Shown here piece after piece: positions 12,041 through 26,600 of a DNA stretch of 64,000 nucleotides. The stretch covers positions 15,803,001 through 15,867,000 of the forward strand of contig CM072879.1 of the NCBI GenBank assembly GCA_036937835.1, in the 5' to 3' direction. The notes beneath the pieces are model-generated. The model saw only the letters and a program-made list of their open reading frames with translations. It had not been told where the DNA came from and did no database searches. Source of the stretch: Pampus argenteus (Eukaryota > Chordata > Actinopteri > Scombriformes > Stromateidae). Numbering within the stretch: position 1 is the stretch's first letter; each line of letters opens with the position of its first letter. Made by a program: the position numbers and the translations under genes.

Positions 12041-15000
12041 TATGGGAAATATTTGGTCACATGCGTGCGCTCACAGACACTGATCTTCCAAGTTCGTCAC
12101 ATTTTGGACGGCTGCGTGTGTTGGGCCTTTGGTAAGGACTACAAAAAGAAGCAAATGAACCCTCCTCTTCTTTTAAATTCAAAAAATTGTACTTCTCGGC
12201 CCGGACATGTTTTGGCAGCTGTGCTGGAAGCTGGCGATATTGGGAAAGAATGTATTCTGTGACTACTTCTTAGATAAATCTTCCACACGGGGGTCACATA
12301 TATTTCCCCCAAATCTCCCATGCAGCTGTGCGCCCATATGCGTGTCCTCTGGGGATGAATGTCACTGGGCTGCATCTGGCGAACTGCACTACAAACCTCG
12401 CGTCAAGAACAGATCGACAACTGATGTGTGTGTAAGTAAGTATACTTCTGGCTGCCATATATGTGATAGAAAACCCTCCTCAAGCATAAAATAATATTAA
12501 TTCAACTTGCTGACGAAGACGCTGATGTAGCCAGTGACTGCCTGTGATCCAGTGCTGATGCTGAACCTGACTGGAGCAGAACATAAAGAGAACATGGTTC
12601 ATTCTCCCATAATGAAGCTAGTCCAGCCAGAGAGGGAGAGCATGAGTACACACACACACAAACACAAACACACACCCACACACACACAGATAATAAGATG
12701 CCTCAATCCTCCACTTGTCACAGCAGCAGTAGCCTCATGCTGATTCCACCATTACTGATCTATTTCAGTTTGCTGATCATTATACTGCACCTCTGTTGGT
12801 TAGCCACTGCTAACAACCTGTTGACGGCTCACGGGGGGCTTCAACCCTGTAGATTCAGTATAGATTACTGGAGTATCACCGTATGGTTTACTATGGGGCT
12901 AACTAGCTATCGCACACCACTGTGGATTTCCATAGTCATTATAGAAAAGGACTAGCAGCTGTGATTTCATGACATAACATCCAAATCACAGGTGGGAGAT
13001 CCCAATTATTTCTTGCAGACGGCTGTTGTTCGCCACAGGCCTTCTCATGGTTCTTTGGTTGTGATCGGATCAACCCGCCTTCAGCTGGTCGGGCAAACCT
13101 GACCTTTTATTTTCCTCGGTCGGTTTACACTACTGCGAAAAACATGGATCTCACTGGTAAAAATAAGAAGTAGGCTTATGAGATAGATCAATATGTGATC
13201 AATCAACACATTTCAGAGCAAGCTGTAATTGACAGTGCACATAAGAAGAAATTGTTGCAACAGCGTGTTTCTGGCTCTAAAAAGACTAGATCCTACATCT
13301 CTTATAATGCAACTTTATAGAGTCTTTTGTTGGAGCCTCTGTGCCTTGTAAACGTCCACACCTTTCAAACGTCCACATCTCCAGTTTGTAACACAATAAC
13401 ACGAGCCGTCTGTTAAAAATGTGTAGTCTTCAAGGTGATGACATTATACAGCTGCTCCCACAGACTGTAGAAGTAGACCCATTGATGGTAAAAAAAAAAA
13501 AAAAAAATGCCATATCACGATTTATTAACGAAACATATCCTTATTAAAGGGGTACTCCGGCAATTTAGCATTGTACTGCCATAAAGTTATTATATTACAG
13601 GTCAAGCTCTCAAAAACATTTGATCTTACACTTCCCACAATGCAACACAATAATATCTTTTGTTAGATCCCTTGCTGCACGCTAAACGCCCACATCATTA
13701 AAACCGCTAACAGATTTTTATACTGATTCACATCACCCAAATAATATGTCAGGAAATCATGAATTACAGTATCGCAATCTTTACTTATATAATAAAACAC
13801 ATGTAGCAGGAACCCAGAATGCAATTTAAATAAGTGCGATGATGTCGTGCAGGTACACACCACGTTTAATGTGCCTACACTATGTGTTAACAAGCTGCAC
13901 CACCAGATTGTGAGAAATGCACAATGATTGAGAATGATCACATCATAAAGACTGATCATATATCCAATCGTGAATGTCTATGACTGGTTGTCTTTGTCTA
14001 AATCTCTAATTTCCTGCTAATATTTGCTCCACTGGGTGCATGAAGTGTAATGATTTGAATATCTAAGGTCCAGGCTTTTAATATAAAAAAAAAAAAAAAG
14101 GAATAACGTAAAAAAATTGATTATCAATATCAGTTTACCCCTGAAACTAAGAATATTTATAGTACAATGAACTACACTTTTTTTTTTTTATGTAACTGCT
14201 CTACTGCATTTCACTCACAATCTCTTAAGATTAATTCCCAAATACTCCATATGGGAAAGCGCAGGCAACACTTTCAAACCATGCAAACGGCAGAAAAGTA
14301 ATTAATTTCATATTACACATTGCTATATAATCACCTTGCCGATGGCATCATTAAGCATGATTCCTTCTGTCTGTGGATTAAATTGCCCCCCAGACATCTC
14401 ATCAACAGCGAGATGTTCATATTTCCCTTTTGGAAATAACACAATGCAATAGCCACCAGTGGAGCCGTTTGGCAGCTCGTGAGTTGATATGCAGCCGTGT
14501 TAGTCCCTTTGACTCGTTTACTGTATGCCTGTTCCTCTATTACACGGCGGCATGTTTACGACAGCCATCTGTGGCGCCTGTAGGATTCACCGTCTCGTCA
14601 CTCAACTGATGTTTAGGCCTGTTCTTGGGTGTCTGCTTTAAAAAATAGCCTTCGTCACCTTTTTATCCTTTCCTGCAGCTCATCTAATATATACATTTCG
14701 TAACCCAGTGTGAGACCTTCGAGTGGACGAGGAGATCCGGCGATTGAGAGGCTGCTGTCCTTTTTTCAAAGTGGAAAGACGATGGATCCGTCAACCAGAA
14801 AAGGGGTTGAACACAGACCTTTAAAAGAACTCAAGTGGTATAAGTGTGTGCTGCTGGATACAGGCCACCCTTCATTAAACCACTAATATTACAGGCTATT
14901 AATTATTCAGAATAGCGCCTTATGACAGCATATACATCGATAGATGTTAGGAGACTTGGTTATTCATTTATCCTCATGTTCCTGTGTGAGGTAAGAGCAG

Positions 15001-16386
15001 TATTCTCATGCATGCATCAGGTCCCAAATCACACTTCACTGCTGTCTCTGTTTTTATCAAACCTACAGTGCAGTGCGTTTTCCAAATTAGCCAACTGGCT
15101 GCCGGGATGACTGGCTACCTAGCCTGCCAGCCTCCACAGCTGCATCTAATTCTCGTCTTTGTATGCCTCTAGAGAGCCTCTGAATTTCCACATTGTGATG
15201 TAATGGTCTTCTCTGACAGAAAATATAGCGTAATAGTGACTCACCCTTTGTTTCCTGTTCCACCCTCCTGCCTTTTTTGATTACCCATGTCACCGCACCT
15301 TTTGCACTGATTACATCGGAGGTATCAGAGAACTGTGTGTTTAACTCATTTATCGCACCGAGCCGTTCTCTAACAAAAAGAGTTTTGTCCTTGTAATTAC
15401 AACGGATTAGGGACTAATATCTAATTATGGCTTAATATGCTTTAATGCATTTTTAATGACAGCTGGGTGTTAAAGTAAAATTCAAGGCTGCCTCTGTTGG
15501 GGGGTGGGAGGTGAAGATTGAGGGAAGCAAAGGGTTTCTTGGCAGTATCGGCTGGAGGGAGGATGGGAAACATTGATTTTTTTTTATTTTTTTTTTGGCG
15601 GAGGTTACAGGAGCCTAGCAGGGAGGCAGCTGCTGCATACTGAAGTCATTCAATGTTAAAATGTTGCACCAGACCTGATACGCAGTAAAACGCATTTCCC
15701 TCACTGCTGTTTTATGTCAGAGGGTGGGGGGGAAGACACAAACGCCTGTGTGAATTATGATCTGGAATAGAGACCGTTTATTGATTTGCTACTTTATGAA
15801 GGGATGACTACATTGCCAAGACGAGTGAGATTGAGCACCGCTGGCAGCCGAAAAAGAGGTTCGAGTATTTTTTGTTATGGATGGATTGGAGAGAAAGCGG
15901 AGTAAAGAAACGCTTGAATCCAACGCTCTGCAAACCAAAAATCAGGCTTATTCATGTAGACACACACACACACACACACACACACACATTTCCAATTTTC
16001 AAGGGTCACGGCTAGTGTATGACAAGCACACTGAGCAAATAGATATTCTCAGATGCACGCCTGCATGCACTTATAAATGTTTTCATACTCAGTTTGTTTG
16101 TTTGTCTACGCACCATTGTTTTCCACAACAATATTCCATTCATCATTTGTTTTCTCCTTGTTTACTCTAATAGAGCGCAGGAACAGGGAAAAAAAAATAA
16201 AAAAAATAAAAATATCTGCATAATATTTCAAAGATTGATTGGGATGCAAATTGCCTTGTGAGCACAATTGGTGCGGCTTGGCCTGTTTTAATTGGGTTCT
16301 GTTAATTAATGCTCAATGTGAAGACAAACTGAATTACTCGCAGGTTTTGCGCACGTCATTATCTCCTAATTGTGCCAGTAGAAAAG

Positions 16387-16426
<40 letters not shown>

Positions 16427-19400
16427 TGTGTGTGCGTGTATGTGTGTGTGTACTGTATGCGCGTGAGTGTGCATGCGTATTCAGTTAACCCTTTCCTAAC
16501 CTGTATGATCCTGTAAAAATCATTACACGTTAATAACAAACACAGGTCATTAAGTTAATACATCATTAGGAAGCTAAGTTCCCACGTTTTAATCACTGAA
16601 AGACTAATAAGAGAACGTATAATTTATTTACAGACTACAACTCAATGCATCGGGCTTGTCAGGTAACACTACAAGTTATTTCATAAATTAATCTTAAAAC
16701 TTATTATAATTAATTATGTACTTCAGGAGATATTTTTTACCAAATGAATAACTGCAGAGGAGTGTTTTCAGTATTAGTTTCTGAATAAGTCACTTGTTTC
16801 GTATTTAAATCAGAATTAATACTGCAAATAATATCAATAAGAACAATAGGAACGAAATTAATAAACTCTAAAAAACAAACAACAACAACAACTTGTTTTT
16901 TCCACAAGTGATTAGGCAAACAAAATTATATTCTCTACATGGAAATGGAAACGTAGCGGCGGTTCAGCAAGCATGCAATGAACTGTGGGTTTCCTCCAGA
17001 TCTCTACACTGATGAGATATATGTGCAAAACACCAAGATTCAGATTTCCAGATCATTTAACAATTGATGCTAAATCTGCAAAACTCTCCATGCAAACAGT
17101 CAAAATGCATCAAAGGGTAAAACAGGAGTCATTATGCCACTCATCGTGACCGCCAGCCAGTCAATGAATCGAGGAGGTCCTCGAAGGCAACAAATAAACA
17201 TATTAATGCGATCAGTCGTGCGAGGGAGGTAGGTAGAGAGGTAGAGTGTATGGCAATTAGCGGTCGTCTGTTGCTACGCGGGCCACAGCGTTGTTAGCGC
17301 CGGGGTGACCTTGAGGAGTCTCGTTAGAGAAATGATTGACATGGAAACCTCTGACAGCGGGAAGGGAGACATGGACAGACGGGTAAGCCGGGTGGCAAGG
17401 CTGCAGGTGGCAGTGGGTGCAGAGCGCACCTGGGATGTTATGAATGAGATGTGGCTTCGTCAAGACGAGACGTGACAAGTTTTCTTTACAGTAATGAAGA
17501 AATCTTTGCACTCTACGCGGGGGTGTGCTGTTGTTCTTATGCATTGATGCACTGTGTCGGCTTCAATATGGTGTTTGTGCACAAAACTGACAAACTTGCC
17601 GATAGTGTGATGTTCACCCTCGCATAAAAAAAATTAAAAAATATTTAAAATTAAACAAAAGTAAAAGGCTTGTTTGCAATGTTGTAGCTGTGTTTTGGGG
17701 AAGGTCAATGTGGGTGTCAAATAGTACCTGTGATGTCGTGCTGTTTGAAGGAGTCGCTGTAGATCTGGTGCTGATTGGGACAGTGTTTCTTCAGCCATTT
17801 GCACACATCCTGCTGGGTCCACAGGGCCACCGGCTTGGACAGCTTCACATATCCTGGCTGAGACAAAATAAACAATTTTTTTTTTTTTTTAATTATTATT
17901 ATTGTTGTTACACAGGTTGTATTTCCATTTTAAGAATCAATGAACTTTGACATATACCGAAGCTGTTGTACAAGATATTGCTATTCTTGTTTGGAAAACC
18001 TTGATGTACAATAAAACACTGATGTCTGAATAAAACATGCATTGTGAGCGGAGTAGCACTACATTTATGATACGATTTAAAGACGGCAATATGTATCCAA
18101 TAAAATAATGTTCACCGTTATTGCTTTCCACCAACATATCATGTGAGCCCTTTATATGACTTCACCTTCCACCTGTCTGATTTTATCATAGAATATTAAC
18201 TGGTTTGCTGTGTGACGTTTTCCCCTTTAGGGATCAATAACATATTAATTAGTAAAAAGAAGACACCCAATGCTGAGAAAGCCAATAATAAAACCTAATT
18301 CATAAAATCTAAAAAAAGGTTTTCATTGCAAACAAATCACAAAAGACAATTTCCAGATTTGGAACCAAAGTAATGGACGAATATTTCTGAAGTAATGATG
18401 AAGGCTCGATGGAAAGTTAATGGATCATCAACTAGCAGCATTATCATCTCAAAGGAGGGCATATTATTGTTCTCATAATGCTGTGACGATAGTCCAACTC
18501 AGTGTGAGTTGCAGAGTTCAGATACAAAACAACTATAAGTCTTCACATCTCATTAACAATAATTTCCAAAATGACAACCAGCACACTTATTAGAGGGCCT
18601 TTATTTAACGATTCAGACAATAACGTTGAGAAAAAAAAAAACGTATTTCTAGAGAGAAGTTGAAGCTTTTTTTGAATGTGATTAAGTTGGAGCCTGGGAT
18701 TACACTTTAAGATACGTCCGTATTGGTTTCAACCTCAAGCCGTCATAGTTGCAGCTATAATCCAACTGCAGGGTTACGTTACATTAGAATAGTTATACTA
18801 CATTAAAATAATATGTACCATAAAACACACACACACACACTGTACTCGTGGTTGATAGATACCATTCTAGTTTAAATACCTCGATAGCAGGCAGCTCAGT
18901 AGCCTGCCAGAGGATCACTCCTGAAAGTGCTGGTTTGATTTTGATTGAGAGGCTACTAAAATTACAAACAGAGAGAGGTGATTAAAATTTCACATCCACT
19001 CCCCTCCACTTCAGCCTGCTCTCTGGTTGCCGTGTGGTGTGGCATAGCAATGAAAAAAGCTTCTCTTCCCCACCCAGAGAAAGCAGAATAACAGAAACTG
19101 GCAGCATTTCCTCTACTTTGTTTCCCCCGACAACACACACACACACACACACACACACATCTCTCCCACGTATTCAATCCCACTTGGTCCCCATCATTGT
19201 CTTTCTTGCTTCCTCTCCCCACATATTGTAGCACTCATCTTTCCCGTCTCTCTCTCTCACCTGTTTCTTATTATATATTACTACCTCGCTCTCTCGCCTA
19301 TGTCTCTCCACTGCTCCTTCCCACTCACTCTATATCTAGAGTCTTAGAGAGAAAGAGAAAATGTGGGAGATCTACATGCTGGTTTTGGCATATGGTCTGT

Positions 19401-22400
19401 ATCCCCTGCAGGTAGGCGAAGTGACAAACAGCCAAACCGAGCAGGTAGGCAGGTAGGCGAGGTCACCGCTCTTAATGCAATTGCTTGGCAGTGGGTGTAG
19501 TTGCTGAATCTGCAGGGAGGAAGGGAGGGAGGGAGGGAGGGAGGAAGCGGTATCAGAGGAAGAAATCACATTAACCATTAAACACAGCTCAACTCAATGC
19601 TAATTAACCCCGACGTGGAGCCTGAGGCGACGAAAGAGGGAGAGAGAGAGGCCAACACGCAGAAGAGTGAGGGACAGAGTGAAAGCAAGAGGAGTAAGGG
19701 GAGTTTGAGAGAGTATCACTAGCAGGAGAAAAAGGAGAGGAGGCTGGGATCACTGGACTGACAGATGAGGCTGAGGAATAAAGAGGGAGAGTAGAAAAAA
19801 AGCTCCACAGTGGACTCAGCAGAGTTTGACACAGGAGACTCTCATTTTCCATGAACCCATTTGTGAGTCAATGGCCATCTGTGTTTTACATTCTGCACTG
19901 ATTTAGCCCGTAGCTGTGTGTGTTTCAGGGGCCGGTACAATAGGTGAGCCGGTGCCTTCCTGCCTGCCTGCCAGCCAGCCAGCCAGCCAGTAGAGCCAGA
20001 GGGCGGGGAGGAAACAGCAGAGAGAAGAAAACAGGAGCACAATCACGCTCAAAGAGTTGTGTTCAAGAGACTCTGGGCCAATTAGAGTTTTTGAGTGACA
20101 GCACAGAGGGCGAGAGAAGAAGACTGCTTCCCTGCTAAGTGGAATACATGTGGGAAAAGGCATGAAACACATACAAACATACTGGAGACACATACACGCA
20201 TAACCATACAGCTATACATGCAGTGTAGTACAGGCACACAAACCAAAATACACACATTCAAACACGCAAAACGCTAAATTTCCATGTGTGACAACACAAG
20301 TTCAGTGTCGCGCTGTCCTTGGCTTTAATTGATAACTGAAAGACCAGTGCAGCTCCCAGTATTCATCACGTTACCGTAGCAACCGTAGAGCAAGGACAAC
20401 CTCAAAAATTAAAGACGAGGAATAAAATCCTTAGAGGGGGGGACACACACACAACCCTAACATGGACCAGAATCTGCAATAAACATCCACACATTAATGA
20501 CCACAGTGGAAAACTATCACATACGTAATGAACCATGTAATAACGCTAACACTGATAAGCATTTAAAGATCCAATATGAATGTCCTCAGCTAAATGAATC
20601 AAAAGCCAATCACATGCACCCTCACCCCCCCTTTTGTGGAGACAGTATTGGAGCTGGTAATTAAAAGCACTGAAAAGCAAACCAAAGACAACGACCAATG
20701 CGCCTGGTACAGCTGGTTGTATCTGAGGAGAACTGCAAAACCCCCACGAGTCGTAATTTTCATTTGCTTCAAAAGATTGTTGGAAAGATTAGAGGGTCAA
20801 AAGGTTTTTTTCACTCAATTAAAAAATGTTAACTATGACGGCAGTTAGCACATATAACGACTGATTGTCAATAATTTTGTGTATTTAGCATTAAAACCGG
20901 CTGCAAAGACTGTTTAACGTACCAATAGCTCCGGTTTTACAGAATTTTGTTATTTTTCCTAAAAATTTCCCGAGACAAGTTTACAACATTTACTGAGCAA
21001 AAAAAAAAATTCAATAGCTCTTTGACAAATCTTAAGAGCTGTCTAGCGGCCTTCATTAGGACCCTGTTGCATTCAAAAATAATACAACCCAAAGAAAAAC
21101 AAATCTACAAACTGTAGAGTGAGATAAGAAACAGGAGATGAGCAAAGTTTCCGAGATGAAGTCAGCTCATTTTCAAAGAGACTCGAGGTGTAATGTATAT
21201 TTTATGAGGCAATCTAGCTAGTTAGTGAACTAGATTTTCAGAGCGTTGCCTTTTCATATTAAGACGACGAGAGAGGTGACCATGATAAAGTTTAACAAAG
21301 GAACATTAAGTTTATGTTATACATGCATAATTTCCATGCTGAAGTCAAGTACATTTCCACTGAAGCCGTAATACTGCAACTTAAAACAAAACCCTGTACT
21401 CTCAGCACCTCTGCCAGGAAGAAATTTTGTTTTTTACAGATAGATCTTAAATAACATCTGGCACTGTAGACAGTTTCCAAAACAGCAAACTTGCTGTGAA
21501 AGGCTGTATCCACGCAGAGTGAACGTGTGAATGTGAGAGAGTGAGAATTTCTGCTAGAAATAAAGAGAAGAAATATACACTTACACACAGTATGTGAGGC
21601 AATCGCTGCCATCGCTGTGATCCAGACCCAGATAGTTGCAGATCATAATACATTATAAACTATGTAGCATATATTTTGCATGCTTTGTAAATTTTAGAGG
21701 CTGCAACTAATTATTATTTTCCATCATCAATTAACCTCTTAATTATTTTCTAGATTAAACAATTAATCGTTTCGTCTATTAAAAATAATATGGCCGTTAT
21801 AATTTCCAACAGACAAAGGTGACATCTATTTTTTTATTTATTTTTATTTATTTTTTTGGATCAAAAGTGTATGAAAGCATCACATCACATTTGAGAATCT
21901 GGGACCTGCAAATATGTGTATCTTTTCACTTTTAGAAAGACTAAAACAATCCATCAATTATCACAATATTATTAAGATTATCTTTTTTGTCGATCGACTA
22001 ATCATTACAGACCTTGAAAATTAAGTTCTGAGCTGTCGGTAAATTTGATTGCATATATCGCACATATATTCCTCCATCTATATTATTTTTAAAAAGCACC
22101 AGAGAAACTGCAAAGTTGCTTTAGACCATGTTTGCATTCCTCCATAATAAACATAGTAAGATTCACTGTTACATACTACCCTCTAGTGGCACAGCTGAAC
22201 ACTGCACCTGCGTTTGAGTGTGACTGCCAGAGACCCGAGGGGAGGAGGAGGAGGAGGAGGATGGAGGAGGAGGAGGAGGAGGAGGGCCACTGCCATTGGT
22301 GCCATGTTCACTGAGTGAATGGCTGTTTGAGACACAGTCCTGCACAGCTAATTAACAACTCTGGCATGCTCTCTCTAACATTTCCTTCCTTCGTTCTCTC

Positions 22401-22513
22401 TGCTTAGCTCGATTTTTTTTTTCTCTAAGTCAGAGCTGGCAAGAGATGAAAAATTCCCAGTATTAATTAATCTGTTACATACAGGAATAGGGATGAAACT
22501 GAGATATGTCTAT

Positions 22514-22551
<38 letters not shown>

Positions 22552-23620
22552 TGACAGTCCAGAGAGCTGTGGATGGTTGACAGAGAATAACGCGCTATGC
22601 TGGATAAATTAATAAGCCTTCATAAAGAGTCTTAAATTGGATTTACTGGCAGTGCCAACTTTACTCAAGCACATCAAAGAAAGTACACAAGACCCCTTCA
22701 TAGTCTCTGACCTTGGGATTCGTCAGGGTCCATAAAGGATACCAAGGCTTCACACCTTGGGCTTGATATTGATTATAACTGAGATGAGTTGATTTGATAC
22801 GGATGTTAAAGCCGTCCGCTGAGTCTAAATGGCTGTTTGATGCCTCGTGTTAATCTCTGGTTAAGCCTTTGACGCAGGATTAATCTAATATTTTACACAC
22901 CGCTGATGTGATGAACTGAGACGGCCGACAGTATATCTTCCCACAGGTAGACGCTACGGTCTGGATTTATTAAGTCCTCACATTTACTCAGTGTTAACTC
23001 AGGGATCATTAAACTAGGTGTTTATGCTCTTCAGAACAAGATCAATGAGCTGTAATGTGTGATTTTCCTTTGACAAAACATCTCTTTGCAATATTTTTTG
23101 ACACAGTAACAAGAGTATCTGCATTTAAGTCAGCAATCCTGTAGTATAAAAAGAAACACTTAAAGAGGTTTGTCACCTCGATGTCTAAAGTAAATAAACC
23201 TATTTTTGTCTATTATTTTAATTTTAATTTTAACATGTACCCAGGTCCAGTTAGACCGCTGCAAATTTACATCCAAGAAGTAAAACCAAAGTTTAATGAT
23301 GAAGTTAATAGTATGTCCTATGAGGTAAACCTGCTAATTAAAACTTAATTATAGCTCAAACCTTATAAGTATTACTAAATATTATTTGCCCTGTGGCTCG
23401 ATTGCATGATTGAATTAATTACCATGCCATGTAATTGCAGTCTTTATGCACATAACTTATTGAATTTCTCCCATAAGAGGAAAAAGTCATTCTTAACTGC
23501 AGAGTTCAAGGCAGTTCAATTATTTTCCCGCGTATAGTTTTCCTCCAGGTCTCTAATGCAATTCATGCTTCACGATGAGTATTGCAATGTTAGAAAGTTA
23601 CATGATAATATCCACACGGC

Positions 23621-23663
<43 letters not shown>

Positions 23664-26600
23664 ACTATATTAACCCAGGCCTGGATGCCTGTCTGATATT
23701 TCAAAGGCTCATCCAGGGTTTTTACACAGAGGACCACGTACTTCCCACTCTGATTGGCAGCTGATTACCACAGATCTCACACAGAGAAAAGAGACTATGA
23801 GAGTGTGTTTGTGTCCCGTCTCCTCCCACTGTCCCAACCACAGGTCTATTTCTGGAGATGAAGTGAGTGAATTTATTCTGTTTTGCTGATGCTGGCGGTT
23901 CCTTTGATGTATTATCAGAAACACAGAGTTGAAACACGCAGCCTGAAACGACAGCTCTCGTCTTTTATTCGGTTATTCACCAGTGAATTTCTTTGTTTGT
24001 ATTTAAGAGGTAGATGTGTGAAACATTAGGGGATTATTTTTTACCCGAGTGGGTGGTTGATTCGTTTGGTGTGTGCGTGTGTGTGGCACGCAGTCAAATA
24101 AAACAGTACGAGAGCGTTTTATGTATTTGACCACAAATACAATTAATTTAGGAATAAGTACAGCTGGTTGAAAATAAATGAAACCACCACAGTGCAAACA
24201 AAGCAGGACCTAAATGTGACAGACTGATGAGGAAATGAGACATGCAGCTCTGTAAGGCTGTACTTGTTTAGCAGGTTATTTATCATGTCCACTATCTTAG
24301 TTTTATGTTAGCGGATAGTTATGGATGACCAGATAGATGCTATAAATGTTCTTCAGAAGTTAGTGGAGACAAAAAGTGAGCAAAAAAATATGAATATTAA
24401 ACTTGGGTGGATAGAAACATAAACTGTTTTAAAGCTGTGCCCTAAATATGAAATGATTTTAAGACTAATGTTGAAAAAATAAAAAGCTGATATTGGTCTT
24501 GATGTGTAAATACGCACAACATATTCACCATCATAACGTCATAAGGTGATAATATTGTATGTCAATGCTGTGTTTACAGCTTGTTCTGCTGCCCCCAAGT
24601 GGTCAAAATGTGATCTAGTTCAGAATAGATTTTAAATTATTTGTTTATTTATATAAAGTATTCGTGATGAGTTGATTTCCATTACATTAACACCGGAGCC
24701 GTGTAGGGCGCTGCTGGACCAACTCTTACCCGTGTCAGCTCAGACTCGGAGACGGAGCGGTGCGGCGGCGAGCGGCGCTGGTACATGGGGGGGCTGATGT
24801 CCTGGTAACCCGGGCTGTCGTTGTCTAGCAGCACAGCGCCGGCGTCCACAGACTCCTCCTCTTCCTCCAGCTGTGATGTCATGTCCTCTGGGCACATCTG
24901 GTGGTCGATGCCATTCTGGCTCAGGTTGCAGTGAACAGCTGTGTGGGTGAGAGAGAGACAAAAAAAATTTAAATGACTGGATAAGAGACAAAAGGTGTAC
25001 AAATACACAAGAAATACACAAGTATATATTTCTGAAAGTATTACCAAGTTAAAACTTAGAAGTAAGAGTACATTTTATGCTTCCTAAAACTGGATGATAA
25101 GTGTATTAGTTGTCTTATGACTTCCATTATAGCACTATATCATTCATTTAATGGTATAGATTTTAAACGTGCATATTTTTTTATATATTTTTTATTATTA
25201 TTATTTGATCTACTGATGCATTTTCCTTCTGTGAACATGTTGACTCATACCAATCGTGCTATACCGCATAGATCCCACTAGATGGCGCCATATAATTACA
25301 TGCAGGATGAGCAGCAACTGGAGCCATACTAATACCAATAACATTTTTTACAGTGTCAACATATTATATCCAGAATTATATCATGCAGTATGGAATTGAG
25401 TTCACATCAGATATGTACAGTATAAATATCATCACATCCAGGTAAGGATGATTATCTGTCAGCAGAGGCTGTATGCTGTAGACCTTTCAGGAGATGAAGG
25501 ACAAAAACTACTTTTCCTGTTCCTCCATGAGGTGATTATTTTTAGTTGTTTTTCATAGGAAGCGTCAAGCTCCGGCACTATTTTAGTTTCATGAGTGTAG
25601 TGATGCAAACACAGAGGTGACAGATAGCAGTAAGTTGTGAGGTATCACTGAAATATGCCCATTTAGTCATCATGCAATCTGCCCGTTTGTTCTAAAAAAA
25701 AACAACACACCGCCGGCTTGTTTATGTGCAATAGGTACCAAATACAAGCCTTTCATCACACCTGAAGCTTCGGCTTCTGCTGCAGCAGCGGATTAAAAGG
25801 TCAAAGCAATATTGTTCAAATGCTACGCTGTTTAATGGGCTAAAAGAAGAGACCTGAGGATGTAATTGAAAAAAAAAAAGAAGAATATAGATTAAACCTA
25901 CAAGAAAAGCACATCAATGCAGGCACAATACGAAATGCCAAATAAATGTTTGAATACCCCCCTGATATCCCAGCGTTTGGCTGGGAATAAAAAGATGACA
26001 GCCATATATTAGCCACAAACAAACATTTCAGTGGAGTTGGCAGGCCCGGCGAGCTCAGGAAAACGGCCAATTAAAGGACTTATTTCAGGCCGCTGTCACC
26101 GAGCAATTACAACTCTGACACAGTTCAGAGTGAAGTGAAACGAGACAATGACACCAGCAGCAACATCTGCGACCATCGTGCCACACGACGACGGCAGCAG
26201 CAGATGCGGTGAAAGCTTTCGTACGGTAGGTGGTCTGGTTCTCTGTAACTCTGGTTAAGGCTGAGCAGGGACTCGATATATTTCAGCATTAAAAAAAAGC
26301 TTTTTTTCCCGTTGCTTGTTTTAAAGGGTATAAATAAGCGACGTGAGTAAAATAATATCACAAACATGACACAGCCGCAGACCTGCTCTGTTTTGATCCC
26401 TTTCAATAAACCAGCAGAGGCTCAGAGAGAGAAAGAGTGGGCCACGTTTTTTAAACAAAGCCAACTTGAGATGCGTGGCACGAAGCATGGCTCCCTCTCA
26501 CTGCCTCCCCTCGCTCTTTATTCCCCTCTTCTCTTCTCCCTCTTTCTCCTCTTTTTTCCTTCATGGTGTGGTGTGCAACCACTCCAAGAGAAGAAGAAAT

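Larger units (their letters stand above)
8765..17727 (-). other. samd12: samd12 intron 3
   Basis: Noncoding by every sign I can see. It carries CA/TG microsatellites (about 11988, 12646, 15960, 16389), a GGA-rich tract (11136-11191), a two-unit dispersed repeat (13265-13780) and stretches free of simple repeats with clustered homeodomain-type TAAT motifs (15300-15480, 16230-16400) that look like candidate conserved elements. Confidence 0.75.
17858..24729 (-). other. samd12: samd12 intron 2
   Basis: Noncoding. It contains CA/TG repeats at 18823, 19133, 22516 and 23623, a purine-rich tract around 19510-19850, a degenerate hAT-like MITE (21698-22013) and CTCF-like motifs at 22177 and 24589. Open frames follow low-complexity sequence and none resembles a known protein. 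Confidence 0.75.

Noticed and set aside
12139..12494. Cys-rich-looking plus-strand frame near 12207-12494
   Set aside because: No domain pattern, no flanking splice sites of quality, and it overlaps a minus frame of similar length.
19604..20193. Several frames in purine-rich DNA
   Set aside because: Driven by AGAG/GGAG composition in an intron.
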